Below are positions 9,786 to 17,634 of a stretch of 64,000 nucleotides of DNA, in pieces. Below the pieces are notes generated by a model, which saw nothing but the letters and a program-made list of their open reading frames with translations, had not been told where the DNA came from and did no database searches. Source of the stretch: Xanthomonas maliensis (GTDB taxonomy: Bacteria; Pseudomonadota; Gammaproteobacteria; Xanthomonadales; Xanthomonadaceae); assembly GCF_009192945.1 (NCBI RefSeq), contig NZ_NSET01000032.1, forward strand, positions 1-64,000. The letters run 5' to 3'. How positions within the stretch are numbered: position 1 is the first letter of the stretch; each line of letters opens with the position of its first letter. Both the position numbers and the translations under genes were made by a program.

Positions 9786-10042
9786 GCGGGCTAGCGCACT
9801 GCCGGCCGGTGCGAGCCAGATCGACAGCGCTGCATGACCGGTCGCTTGCCCATGCCTGCGCTCAAGCACGTCAGCCTCCTGCGTTCGACGCGCGCTGCGA
9901 AGCGCGCAGCGTGCCACTGGTTTTCGTGGCATCGCCATGCGCTAGGCACGGCGGCCAGGCGGGTGTCGTCAGTGCTCGCGTGCGGCGCAGCGGTCGGCGA
10001 CAAGACACCGGGCGCGTGGCCTCCAGGGATGTCTGCGCTTTT
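9781..10042. other. Non-coding stretch between prc and the TauE-like gene
   Basis: No convincing gene. The gap from the prc stop (9730) is 312 bases. After the prc terminator it contains GC-rich inverted repeats around 9885-9905 (GCGCGC arms) and a six-base stem near 9910-9930 (TGCCAC/GTGGCA). Short open frames here lack a ribosome site and recognisable products. Confidence 0.5.
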
Positions 10043-10789
10043 TCAACGCAGCGCCTGCCAACATGCCTGCAGGCCCAGAAGCAGCAACGTGCCGAAGAAC
10101 ACCTGGCGGAACATCGCTGCGGAGATGCGTCGGCGCAGCCGTGTGCCGATCCATACCCCCAACAAGGTCGGGAGCAGGACGCCCAATGATGGCAGCACCG
10201 CCGAGGGGGGCAGACCGCCGCGAAGCAGCAGCGCGCTGCCCAGCGCCAGCGTGGCGGTGCTGAAGCAGCAGCCCAGGGCGCGAATCAATTGCTCGCGGTC
10301 CAGGCCCAGCGCGGCCAGATAGGGCACTGCCGGCAGCACGAACACGCCGGTGGCGCCGCTCAGCAGTCCGCTGCTGAGCCCCACCAGCGGGCCAGCCCAG
10401 CGTTCATGGCGCCGCGGCACCGCGCCTTGCCAGCGAGCAAGGCCGAGCAAGGCATACAGCACGAGCAGGACGCCCAGTCCGCCTCGCACCCGTACCGGAT
10501 CTGCGCCCGTCATGACCCCCACGCTGCACCAGGTGCCGACCAGCACTAACGCCAGCAGCGGCCACAGGCGGCGCAAGAGGGCTGGGGTCTGCGCGCTCCA
10601 GGCTTGTTGAAGGTTCGTCACCAGCGAAGGCAGGACCAGGAGGGCCGCGGCCTGTGCGGGCGGCAGCCATAGCCCGAGCAGGCCCATCGCCACCAGCGGC
10701 AGGCCCATGCCGGCGACGCCCTTGACTCCACCGGCCAGCAGAAACACGCAAGCAATCAGGCCCCCATCGAACAATGGCATCACATCCAT
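10043..10789 (-). CDS. TSUP family membrane transporter (TauE/SafE-like)
   Basis: A 248-residue integral membrane protein with about seven or eight hydrophobic segments, of the TauE/SafE (TSUP, DUF81) family. Members export or import sulfite, sulfoacetate or other small organosulfur anions. The N-terminal segment (CVFLLAGGVKGVAGMGLPLV) carries the glycine-rich motif typical of the first TSUP repeat. A second copy of the pattern (VGLSSGLLSGATGVFVLPAV) begins the second half. The start at 10789 is followed four codons later by another ATG (10780). It is divergent from a LysR regulator 85 bases away, which is the usual arrangement for a transporter and its regulator. The substrate is unknown. 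Confidence 0.82.
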   Translation of the reverse strand: MDVMPLFDGGLIACVFLLAGGVKGVAGMGLPLVAMGLLGLWLPPAQAAALLVLPSLVTNLQQAWSAQTPALLRRLWPLLALVLVGTWCSVGVMTGADPVRVRGGLGVLLVLYALLGLARWQGAVPRRHERWAGPLVGLSSGLLSGATGVFVLPAVPYLAALGLDREQLIRALGCCFSTATLALGSALLLRGGLPPSAVLPSLGVLLPTLLGVWIGTRLRRRISAAMFRQVFFGTLLLLGLQACWQALR

Positions 10790-10874
10790 CGACACAGCAT
10801 CAGCCGAGGCATTCGCGCGGACAAGCTGTGATTGCTTGAGGCAGACTTCAGTAAATCCGAAGGCTAGGGCCGTC

Positions 10875-11786
10875 ATGCAGGTGGAGTTCGTCGATTTACG
10901 GGTATTCGTCGCCGTGGCCGACGGCGGCAGCCTGACCGCGGGGGCGGAGCGGGTGGCCTTGTCGTTGGCGGCGGTCAGCGCGCGTATCCGCGCGCTGGAA
11001 TTGCAGATCGGCGCGCGCCTGTTCGAGCGGGGGCGGCGTGGCGTGAGCCTGACTGCGGCGGGGCAGGTGCTGCTGCGGCATGCGCGGGTGGTGACGCGGC
11101 AAGTGGAGGCACTGCGCAGCGAGCTGGGCCGCGACGGCCTTGGCGGGCGGGTCATGTTGCGGCTGGCCGCCAACACCGCGGCACTGTCGGAATGGCTGCC
11201 CGAATGTCTGGCCGATTTCCTGCGTGCGCATCCCAACATCGATCTGGCGGTGACCGAGCAGGGCAGCGAAGAGGCCGCCGATGCGGTGCGCGAGGAGCGC
11301 GCGGACCTGGCGGTGGTGGCCGACCACGCCGATCTCACCGGCTTGCAGGCGGTTCCCTTCCGCCAGGATCGCCTGGTGCTGATCGTGGCGCACGATCACC
11401 CGCTTGCCGCCGCCGGCGCGGTGGCGTTGGCCGACATCGCCGGCTTGCAGATGCTGGGGTTGTCGGCCGACAACGCCTTGCAACGCCATTTGCGCAGACA
11501 GTTGGCCAGGTCCGGTGTGCAGCTGCGGCTGCGCGCGCGCGTGCACGGCATCGAAGCGCTGTGCCGCATGGTGGCGCGTGGTGCCGGTGCAGCCATCATT
11601 CCGCAGGCGGCGCTGGCGCGCTCGGCGGTCAGGCCGCAATTGGTGGCGCTGACGCTGCACGAGCGTTGGGCCAGACGACAGCTGTCCATCGTCGTGAGTG
11701 CCGCACAGCCGTTGTCGCCACCGCTGCGCGCCCTACGTGACTGGTTGCAAGCCGAGGCATCGCAGGCAGCGCCGCATCAGCACTGA
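10875..11786 (+). CDS. LysR family transcriptional regulator
   Basis: A 303-residue LysR-type regulator. The N-terminal winged helix-turn-helix is at about residues 6-65 (DLRVFVAVADGGSLTAGAER...VSARIRALE), and the type 2 periplasmic-binding-like effector domain at about 90-295. The start at 10875 gives the standard family length. It is transcribed divergently from the TauE/SafE-like gene, so the 85-base shared intergenic region is the probable operator site. The effector is likely the transported anion or a precursor; this is inferred from arrangement only. Confidence 0.88.
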   Translation: MQVEFVDLRVFVAVADGGSLTAGAERVALSLAAVSARIRALELQIGARLFERGRRGVSLTAAGQVLLRHARVVTRQVEALRSELGRDGLGGRVMLRLAANTAALSEWLPECLADFLRAHPNIDLAVTEQGSEEAADAVREERADLAVVADHADLTGLQAVPFRQDRLVLIVAHDHPLAAAGAVALADIAGLQMLGLSADNALQRHLRRQLARSGVQLRLRARVHGIEALCRMVARGAGAAIIPQAALARSAVRPQLVALTLHERWARRQLSIVVSAAQPLSPPLRALRDWLQAEASQAAPHQH

Positions 11787-11831
11787 CCGGCGCGATGGCG
11801 CGCCAGTGTTGCCTCGGCAATCGTGCGTTCG

Positions 11832-12698
11832 TCAGTGTGGCCAGGCGAATTCCGCCAGTACGGGATAGTGATCCGATGGCAGTACCCTGCCGGGTCGGTC
11901 GTCCAGCGTAGCGAAGTCGGTGGCGGTCAGCCCGCGCGACAGGATCCAGTCGATACGCCGCATCGGTGCGGTGGTGAAATCCTGGAAGGTGTTTTCCGGG
12001 CCACGCGGCGTGCGTGCCTGGACGCGCGCGTCGGCCAGCACTGCGGTCAGGGTCCGATAGGTGATCTTGTCGGGGTCGCTGTTGAAATCGCCCGTCAATA
12101 CCAACGGGATGTCGGCCGGCAGTTGTGCGATACGCGACAGGATCAGCTTGGCGCTGCGTTCGCGTGCCGGCTCGTCTTCGTCGCGGTAGGGGAAGTGGGT
12201 GTTGAACAGGTAGAAGCGTCGCTGGTCGCTGCGACGCTCGAACAGCGCCCAGGTGACCATGCGGGGCAGCGGCTGCCCCCAGGTGATGCTGCCGGCCACC
12301 TCGGGCGTATCGGACAACCAGAAGTTGCCGGATTCGATCACCTTGAGCGCGCGGGTGTCGTAGAACACACCCATGTGTTCATCGCTGTCGTCGCCACGTC
12401 GGCCCTGGCCGAACCAGCGGTAGTGTGGCAATTGTCGGGTGAGGTAGTCGGCCTGCTCGCGGACTAGTTCCTGGGTGCCGAACACGTCTGGATGGGTCTG
12501 CCGGAGCAAGGCCACCATCGCGCTGCGGCGGACCTTCCACCGCTTGTCGCCGTCGGTGTCGACCGGCACGCGCACGTTGAACGACATCACCCGCAATGGT
12601 GCTGCGGTGTCGGCCGCCGATGCCGGCGACACGCCGACACATATCGCCAGTACACACACCAACGCGCACAGTGCGGCGCGTAACAAGGACGATGGCAT
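11832..12698 (-). CDS. Secreted endonuclease/exonuclease/phosphatase family protein
   Basis: A 288-residue DNase-I-fold hydrolase with a Sec signal (LLRAALCALVCVLAICVGVSPASA). The start at 12698 is supported by an AGGAG ribosome site six bases upstream; two further upstream ATGs lack one. Family motifs appear in order: LRVMSFNVR (metal-binding Asn), GTQE (metal-binding Glu), TGDFNSDPD (catalytic Asp-Asn) and PSDHYPV (catalytic Asp-His). Relatives cleave phosphodiesters in nucleic acids, phosphoinositides or sphingomyelin, so the substrate cannot be assigned. It converges with the LysR gene and diverges from nadM. Confidence 0.85.
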   Translation of the reverse strand: MPSSLLRAALCALVCVLAICVGVSPASAADTAAPLRVMSFNVRVPVDTDGDKRWKVRRSAMVALLRQTHPDVFGTQELVREQADYLTRQLPHYRWFGQGRRGDDSDEHMGVFYDTRALKVIESGNFWLSDTPEVAGSITWGQPLPRMVTWALFERRSDQRRFYLFNTHFPYRDEDEPARERSAKLILSRIAQLPADIPLVLTGDFNSDPDKITYRTLTAVLADARVQARTPRGPENTFQDFTTAPMRRIDWILSRGLTATDFATLDDRPGRVLPSDHYPVLAEFAWPH

Positions 12699-12828
12699 CA
12701 GCAACTCCTGCATAACGGGCCATGCAGTGTAGTCAGTGAAGATGACCATCCAGTCATGGCAGGTCGATCCACCACATCCGGCAAACGCCGCTTGACGCTC
12801 GTGTGCAACGGCGTAGCATTAGCCCCAG

Positions 12829-12849
12829 ACCAGCGGAGAGACCGCCGGT
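12829..12849 (+). promoter_or_regulatory. 21-base imperfect palindrome upstream of nadM (copy 1)
   Basis: Arms ACCAGCGG and CCGCCGGT around the loop AGAGA pair at seven of eight positions. The element ends 26 bases before the nadM ATG. A near-copy sits at the same distance from nadV. It could be a repressor operator or an RNA hairpin in the leader. No known NAD-regulator consensus was recognised. Confidence 0.5.
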
Positions 12850-12875
12850 CAGCCACTCAACCGTGAGGGATTCTC

Positions 12876-13931
12876 ATGGCAATGCAGTACGACTATCTGG
12901 TGTTCATCGGGCGCTTCGAGCCCTTTCATAACGGCCACGCCGCCGTCGCCCGCCATGCGCTCGACAAGGCCGGCAAACTCATCGTGCTGATCGGCTCGGC
13001 CGACACCCCCCGTACCATCCGTAATCCTTGGACCGTCGCCGAGCGTTCGGTGATGATCCAGGCAGCGCTGCCGAACGTCGGCGAGCGACTGATCCTGCGG
13101 CCGTTGCGCGACCATCTGTACAACGAAAGCCTGTGGATCGCCGAAGTGCAGCGACAGGTGGCCGATGCTGTGCAGGCCGACGGCGGCAGCCTGGACGCAC
13201 GTATCGGCTTGATCGGCATGGACAAGGACGCCAGCAGCTACTATCTGCGTGAATTCCCGCAATGGCCGCTGGAGGACGTGCAGCACACCGCCACCTTGTC
13301 GGCCACCGAGCTGCGTCGTTACCTGTTCGAGTCCGGCGATATCGGCTTCCACGGCGGCATGCTGATGCTACGCGGCAATGTACCGGCGCCGGTGTTCGAC
13401 ATGCTGGAAGCCTTCCGGCGCAACTCGCCCAGCTATGCGCAGCTGGTGGCCGAGTACCGCTTCATCGAACAGTATCGCGCGGCCTGGAAGGACGCACCGT
13501 ATCCGCCGACCTTTGTCACCACCGATGCGGTGGTGGTGCATTCGGGACATGTCTTGCTGGTGCGTCGCCGCGCCGAGCCCGGCAAGGGCTTGTGGGCGCT
13601 GCCGGGGGGCTTCGTTGGTCAGGACGAGGGGCTGCTCGATGGCTGCCTGCGCGAGCTGCGCGAGGAAACCCGGCTGAAACTGCCGCTGCCGGTGCTGAAA
13701 GGCTCGTTGCGCGCGCGCCAGGTATTCGACCATCCCGAGCGCAGCCAGCGCGGTCGCACCATCACCCACGCCTTCCACTTCGACTTTCCGTCGGGCGAAT
13801 TGCCGGCCGTGCGCGGCGGCGACGACGCCGACAAGGCACGCTGGATCCCGATCGCCGAGGTGATGGCGATGGGGCCGCGCCTGTACGAAGATCACCTGCA
13901 TATCCTCGAATTTTTCCTGGGTCGCGGCTGA
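12876..13931 (+). CDS. nadM: Bifunctional NMN adenylyltransferase / Nudix hydrolase
   Basis: A 351-residue NadM-Nudix fusion. The N-terminal nucleotidyltransferase (about 1-180) has the GRFEPFHNGH motif (HxGH at 18-21) and the ISSxxxR-like region TPRTIRNPWTVAER. It makes NAD from NMN and ATP. The C-terminal Nudix domain (about 205-345) carries a box GX5EX7REX2EE starting near residue 245. The usual Gly near the end of the box is replaced by Arg (EETRLKL). Characterised homologues hydrolyse ADP-ribose. GAGGGA serves as ribosome site. With nadV next to it, it forms the two-step nicotinamide-to-NAD salvage route. Confidence 0.92.
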   Translation: MAMQYDYLVFIGRFEPFHNGHAAVARHALDKAGKLIVLIGSADTPRTIRNPWTVAERSVMIQAALPNVGERLILRPLRDHLYNESLWIAEVQRQVADAVQADGGSLDARIGLIGMDKDASSYYLREFPQWPLEDVQHTATLSATELRRYLFESGDIGFHGGMLMLRGNVPAPVFDMLEAFRRNSPSYAQLVAEYRFIEQYRAAWKDAPYPPTFVTTDAVVVHSGHVLLVRRRAEPGKGLWALPGGFVGQDEGLLDGCLRELREETRLKLPLPVLKGSLRARQVFDHPERSQRGRTITHAFHFDFPSGELPAVRGGDDADKARWIPIAEVMAMGPRLYEDHLHILEFFLGRG

Positions 13932-13944
13932 GTCGCGACCTCCC

Positions 13945-13965
13945 GCCGGCGGACAGACCGCCGGT
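13945..13965 (+). promoter_or_regulatory. 21-base palindrome upstream of nadV (copy 2)
   Basis: Arms GCCGGCGG and CCGCCGGT around the loop ACAGA, seven of eight positions paired. The right arm plus three loop bases (AGACCGCCGGT) is identical to the nadM copy. It ends 26 bases before the nadV ATG, exactly as in nadM. It lies between nadM and nadV and may be an internal operator or a leader hairpin. Confidence 0.5.
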
Positions 13966-13991
13966 TCATCCGACGCGAAGGAGCTTCCGTC

Positions 13992-15395
13992 ATGCATTAC
14001 CTCGACAACCTGCTGCTCAACACCGACAGCTACAAGGCCAGCCACTGGCTGCAGTATCCGCCCGGCGCCGACGCCTCGTTTTTCTACGTGGAATCGCGCG
14101 GCGGCCGTTACGGCCGCACCGTGTTCTTCGGCCTGCAGTCCATTCTCAAGGAGGCGCTGAGCCGGCCGGTCACCCACGCCGACATCGACGACGCCAAGGC
14201 GTTGCTGGCCGCGCATGGCGAGCCGTTCAACGAAGCCGGCTGGCGCGATATCGTCGACCGTCTGGGCGGGCAGCTGCCGGTGCGCATCCGTGCGGTTCCC
14301 GAAGGCGCGGTCGTGCCTACCCACAATGTGCTGATGACCATCGAGTCCACCGATGCACAGGCGTTCTGGGTGCCGTCGTATCTGGAGACCTTGCTGCTGC
14401 GCGTGTGGTATCCGGTGACCGTGGCCACGGTCAGCTGGCAGGTCAAGCAAATCGTGCGCGATTACCTGCAGCGCACCAGCGACGATCCGGAGGGGCAGCT
14501 GCCGTTCAAGCTGCACGACTTCGGCGCCCGCGGCGTGTCCAGCCTGGGCTCGGCGGCGTTGGGTGGTGCGGCGCATCTGGTCAATTTCCTCGGTACCGAT
14601 ACCTTGTCGGCGCTGCTGCTGGCGCGGGCGCACTACCACGCGCCGGTGGCGGGGTATTCGATCCCGGCCGCCGAGCACAGCACCATCACCAGTTGGGGCC
14701 GCGAGCGCGAGGTGGATGCCTACCGCAACATGCTCACGCAGTTCGCCCGGCCTGGCGCCATCGTCGCGGTAGTCTCGGACAGCTACGACATCTATCGCGC
14801 GATCCGCGAACACTGGGGCAGCACCCTGCGTGAGCAGGTGATCGCCTCCGGTGCCACGGTGGTGATCCGCCCCGATTCCGGCGACCCGGTCGACGTGGTC
14901 GAGCAATGCCTGCTGCTGCTGGACGAGGCGTTCGGCCATGAGGTCAACGGCAAGGGCTACAAGGTGCTCAACCACGTGCGGGTGATTCAGGGCGACGGCA
15001 TCAATCCGCAGTCCTTGCAGGCGATCCTGGCGCGCATGACCGCCGCCGGCTACGCCACCGATAACGTCGCCTTCGGCATGGGCGGCGCGTTGTTGCAGAA
15101 GGTCGATCGCGACACCCAGAAGTTCGCCCTCAAGTGTTCGGCACTGCGGGTGGATGGCCAGTGGATCGACGTCTACAAGGATCCGATCACCGATCAGGGC
15201 AAGCAGAGCAAGCGCGGGCGCCTGACCTTGCTGCGCGATCGCCACGACGGCAGCTATCGCAGTGTGCTGCTCGATGAGGTGGCCGCGCATCCCGACTGTG
15301 AGGATGCGTTGGTCACGGTGTGGGAGAACGGCGCGCTGCAGCAGGAATGGACCTTGGAGCAGATCCGTGCACGCGCCGACGCCGCGCGCGGCTGA
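13992..15395 (+). CDS. nadV: Nicotinamide phosphoribosyltransferase
   Basis: A 467-residue NAMPT/NadV enzyme that condenses nicotinamide with PRPP to NMN, the substrate of the preceding nadM product. Family landmarks are LNTDSYKASHWLQYP at the N-terminus, the central HDFGARGVSS and FLGTDTLSALLLAR motifs, AAEHSTITSWG, and VVIRPDSGDPVDVV, which forms part of the phosphoribosyl pocket. An AAGGAG ribosome site lies nine bases before the ATG. The gene starts 60 bases after nadM and is followed 22 bases later by the radical SAM gene, so a single transcript is likely. Confidence 0.95.
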   Translation: MHYLDNLLLNTDSYKASHWLQYPPGADASFFYVESRGGRYGRTVFFGLQSILKEALSRPVTHADIDDAKALLAAHGEPFNEAGWRDIVDRLGGQLPVRIRAVPEGAVVPTHNVLMTIESTDAQAFWVPSYLETLLLRVWYPVTVATVSWQVKQIVRDYLQRTSDDPEGQLPFKLHDFGARGVSSLGSAALGGAAHLVNFLGTDTLSALLLARAHYHAPVAGYSIPAAEHSTITSWGREREVDAYRNMLTQFARPGAIVAVVSDSYDIYRAIREHWGSTLREQVIASGATVVIRPDSGDPVDVVEQCLLLLDEAFGHEVNGKGYKVLNHVRVIQGDGINPQSLQAILARMTAAGYATDNVAFGMGGALLQKVDRDTQKFALKCSALRVDGQWIDVYKDPITDQGKQSKRGRLTLLRDRHDGSYRSVLLDEVAAHPDCEDALVTVWENGALQQEWTLEQIRARADAARG

Positions 15396-15417
15396 GGGCG
15401 ACGTTGGCGACCAGGCA

Positions 15418-16503
15418 ATGAGCGTAGTCGTGCCGACGGTATCGCCGCTGCTGCGTGGTCTGCGCGAGCAGGCGCCACGGCAGATCCAGCGCGTGCCGCC
15501 GCCGGAAGATGCCGCACGCTGGCACGCCTTGCAGATCGGCAGCCGCCACTATCGAGTGGCGCTACCGGTGACCTTCACGCCGTATGCGTCGGTACAGCCG
15601 TGCTCGGCGCGTTGCGGCTTCTGTTCGGAAAACCTGCGCCAGCACGGAGCCGGTCCGGCCGCAGCGCAGTTGCGCCCGGGCGCCGACTATTTCCGCCAAC
15701 TGGACGCCGCCCTGCAGCGCTTGCACGGGGTGCCATTGTCGTACTCGCTGTCGGGGCTGGAAATGACCGACGATCCCGACTGGCTGCAGCGCCTGCTGCA
15801 GACGCTGTCGGCGTCGAGCCACGGGCCGCAGGTCGAGCAGCGGGTGCTGTACAGCAATGGCGCCGGGCTGGCGCGCTCAGCCGGCGCGACGCTGGTCGAT
15901 GCGCTGGTCGCCTTCGAGCTGTCGTGGGTCGAGTTGTCGCGCCATCATCCACAGCAGGCGGTCAACGACGCGATCATGCGCTTTCGTGCCGGCGAGCCGG
16001 TGGCCGATACCGCCGTGTTCGAGCAGACCGCCAGACGCATTGCCGCCCGGCTGCCGGTGCGATTGGTATGCATCGTGCAGCGACAGGGCGTGGACAGTGC
16101 CGAGCAGGTGCAACGCTATCTGCACTGGGCACAGCGTTGCGGTGCCGAGCAGGTGATCTTTCGCGAGCTGGCGCGTCTGGATGGCGAGTACCGCAGCAAC
16201 GCCACGTTGCGCTATATCGAGCAACGCCGGATCGGCATGGACGCCTTGCTGGAAGCCTGCATGCAGCAGCCGTGGTGGCGGGATTGGACGGTGTGCGCAA
16301 GTACCGAAGGCTATTACTTCTGGAATGTGCGCCTGCGCAGCGCGTCGGGCATGGAGGTGGTGTTCGAAAGCGCCGATTACGCCGCCATGCATCGCCGCCA
16401 TGCCAGCGGTGAAGTGTACAAGCTGGTGTTCTTCGCCAACGGCCGCCTATGCGCCGGCTGGAATCCGCAGGCCGACGTGCTGTGGGAGCCGGCCGATGGA
16501 TGA
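15418..16503 (+). CDS. Radical SAM-like protein of unknown function
   Basis: A 361-residue protein with a canonical CX3CX2C iron-sulfur motif at Cys62, Cys66 and Cys69 (PCSARCGFCSE). This indicates a SAM-cleaving [4Fe-4S] enzyme. The next segments (SYSLSGLEMTDDPDW, VLYSNGAGLA, ELSRHHPQQAVNDAI) have the alternating strand/helix pattern of a radical SAM TIM barrel. A C-terminal region ends with a YYFWNVRLRS...VVFESADY segment that could be a separate beta domain. The ATG at 15418 follows nadV by 22 bases, and the stop overlaps the next gene by 8 bases. No match to a named radical SAM subfamily was recognised, so the substrate is unknown. Physical coupling to nadV and a methylase-like gene suggests a modification role linked to nucleotides. 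Confidence 0.75.
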   Translation: MSVVVPTVSPLLRGLREQAPRQIQRVPPPEDAARWHALQIGSRHYRVALPVTFTPYASVQPCSARCGFCSENLRQHGAGPAAAQLRPGADYFRQLDAALQRLHGVPLSYSLSGLEMTDDPDWLQRLLQTLSASSHGPQVEQRVLYSNGAGLARSAGATLVDALVAFELSWVELSRHHPQQAVNDAIMRFRAGEPVADTAVFEQTARRIAARLPVRLVCIVQRQGVDSAEQVQRYLHWAQRCGAEQVIFRELARLDGEYRSNATLRYIEQRRIGMDALLEACMQQPWWRDWTVCASTEGYYFWNVRLRSASGMEVVFESADYAAMHRRHASGEVYKLVFFANGRLCAGWNPQADVLWEPADG

Positions 16504-17560
16504 GTTGGATCAGCGCAGTTGGTGGACGCCCACGCCGGACGATCCGGCATGGACGCTGCCGGCGGACCTGCGCGCCATCGACCCATTTGCCGCGCGCGAT
16601 TGCGGCTGGGTCAATCAGATGCGGCCGTTCGTGCGGCAATTCAGTCGCCCCGGGCAGCAGGTGTTCGATCCGTTCTGCGGCTTCGGCAGCACCTTGTTGG
16701 CGGCCGCGCTGGAGGGGCGGTCTGCGCATGGCATGGAGATCGATCCGGCGCGTGCGCAGCTGGCCAGCGAGCGCTTGCGTCGGCAGCAAGTGCAGGCGCC
16801 GGTCGTGGTCGGCAGCCTGGTCGACTGCGCACCGGCGGATGCGGTCGATCTGTGCCTGACCAATGTGCCGTACTTCGGCTGCGGCTGGCGCGGCGATGCT
16901 GCGACCGGTCAGCTCTACGCCAGTGCGGACTACGCGGAGTATCTGGCCGGCCTGCGGGCGGTCTTCCATGCGTTGCGCCGTCACCTGCGCGGCGATGGCT
17001 ACGGCGTGGCGATGATCCAGAACGTGGTGCTGGGTGGACGGGTGGTTCCGCAGGCCTGGGACCTGGGGCGCATCCTGTCGAGTCTGTTCACGCTGCGCGA
17101 GGAGCGGGTGCTGTGCTACCCGCAGGTTGCCGCGCCGCTGGCACCGGGGCGCAGCGACAGCAACCGCCGCCACGAATATGCGCTGCTGTTCCAGCATTGC
17201 CGCCCGCGGCTGGATCCGGCGCAGGCCGCGCAGCTGCTGCAGGCACTGCAAGCCCAGGCGCTGCCGTTCACGCTGCATGGCAGTTATGCGCAGTGGCTGC
17301 GCGACCCCGCGCAGCTGCCGGCTGGTCCGTCGGATCTGGACCTGCTGTTGCCCGATCGGCAGCCGCTGTGGGATCAGCTGACCAGCTGGCTGCAGGGGCA
17401 GGGGTTTGCCTTGAGCCTGTGGGGCGAGCCCTGCCGGGCGCCGGTGGCACTGGCGGCCGTGCGGGCGCATCACTATCTGCGCGCCGAACGCGTCACCGCC
17501 GACGGCGGACGTCTGCAGGTCGATCTGCAAGTGGCGGCGGATGAACCGTCGCCGGCCTGA
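16496..17560 (+). CDS. DNA methylase-like / Pol-beta-type nucleotidyltransferase fusion protein
   Basis: A 354-residue protein with two apparent domains. Residues about 20-235 resemble an N4/N6 amino-methyltransferase. The SAM-binding motif I is DPFCGFGSTLLAA (58-70), followed by the acidic end of strand 2 in MEIDP (80-84). Motif IV reads TNVPYFGCGW (122-131) instead of the usual (D/N/S)PP(Y/F/W). Residues about 245-350 carry a nucleotidyltransferase pattern: GSYAQWLR (GS at 262-263), SDLDLLLPD (Asp280 and Asp282) and a third Asp at 343 in RLQVDLQV. It overlaps the radical SAM gene by 8 bases. It has no recognisable DNA target-recognition domain, so the target may be RNA, DNA or a small molecule. 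The function is unassigned. Confidence 0.7.
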   Translation: MDELDQRSWWTPTPDDPAWTLPADLRAIDPFAARDCGWVNQMRPFVRQFSRPGQQVFDPFCGFGSTLLAAALEGRSAHGMEIDPARAQLASERLRRQQVQAPVVVGSLVDCAPADAVDLCLTNVPYFGCGWRGDAATGQLYASADYAEYLAGLRAVFHALRRHLRGDGYGVAMIQNVVLGGRVVPQAWDLGRILSSLFTLREERVLCYPQVAAPLAPGRSDSNRRHEYALLFQHCRPRLDPAQAAQLLQALQAQALPFTLHGSYAQWLRDPAQLPAGPSDLDLLLPDRQPLWDQLTSWLQGQGFALSLWGEPCRAPVALAAVRAHHYLRAERVTADGGRLQVDLQVAADEPSPA

Positions 17561-17634
17561 GGGCAGGCAGTCGACGCCGCCAGCACGGCCTTGCGGCTAT
17601 CCTCGGCACGGTTTTGGATACCGGAATCTCTGCC

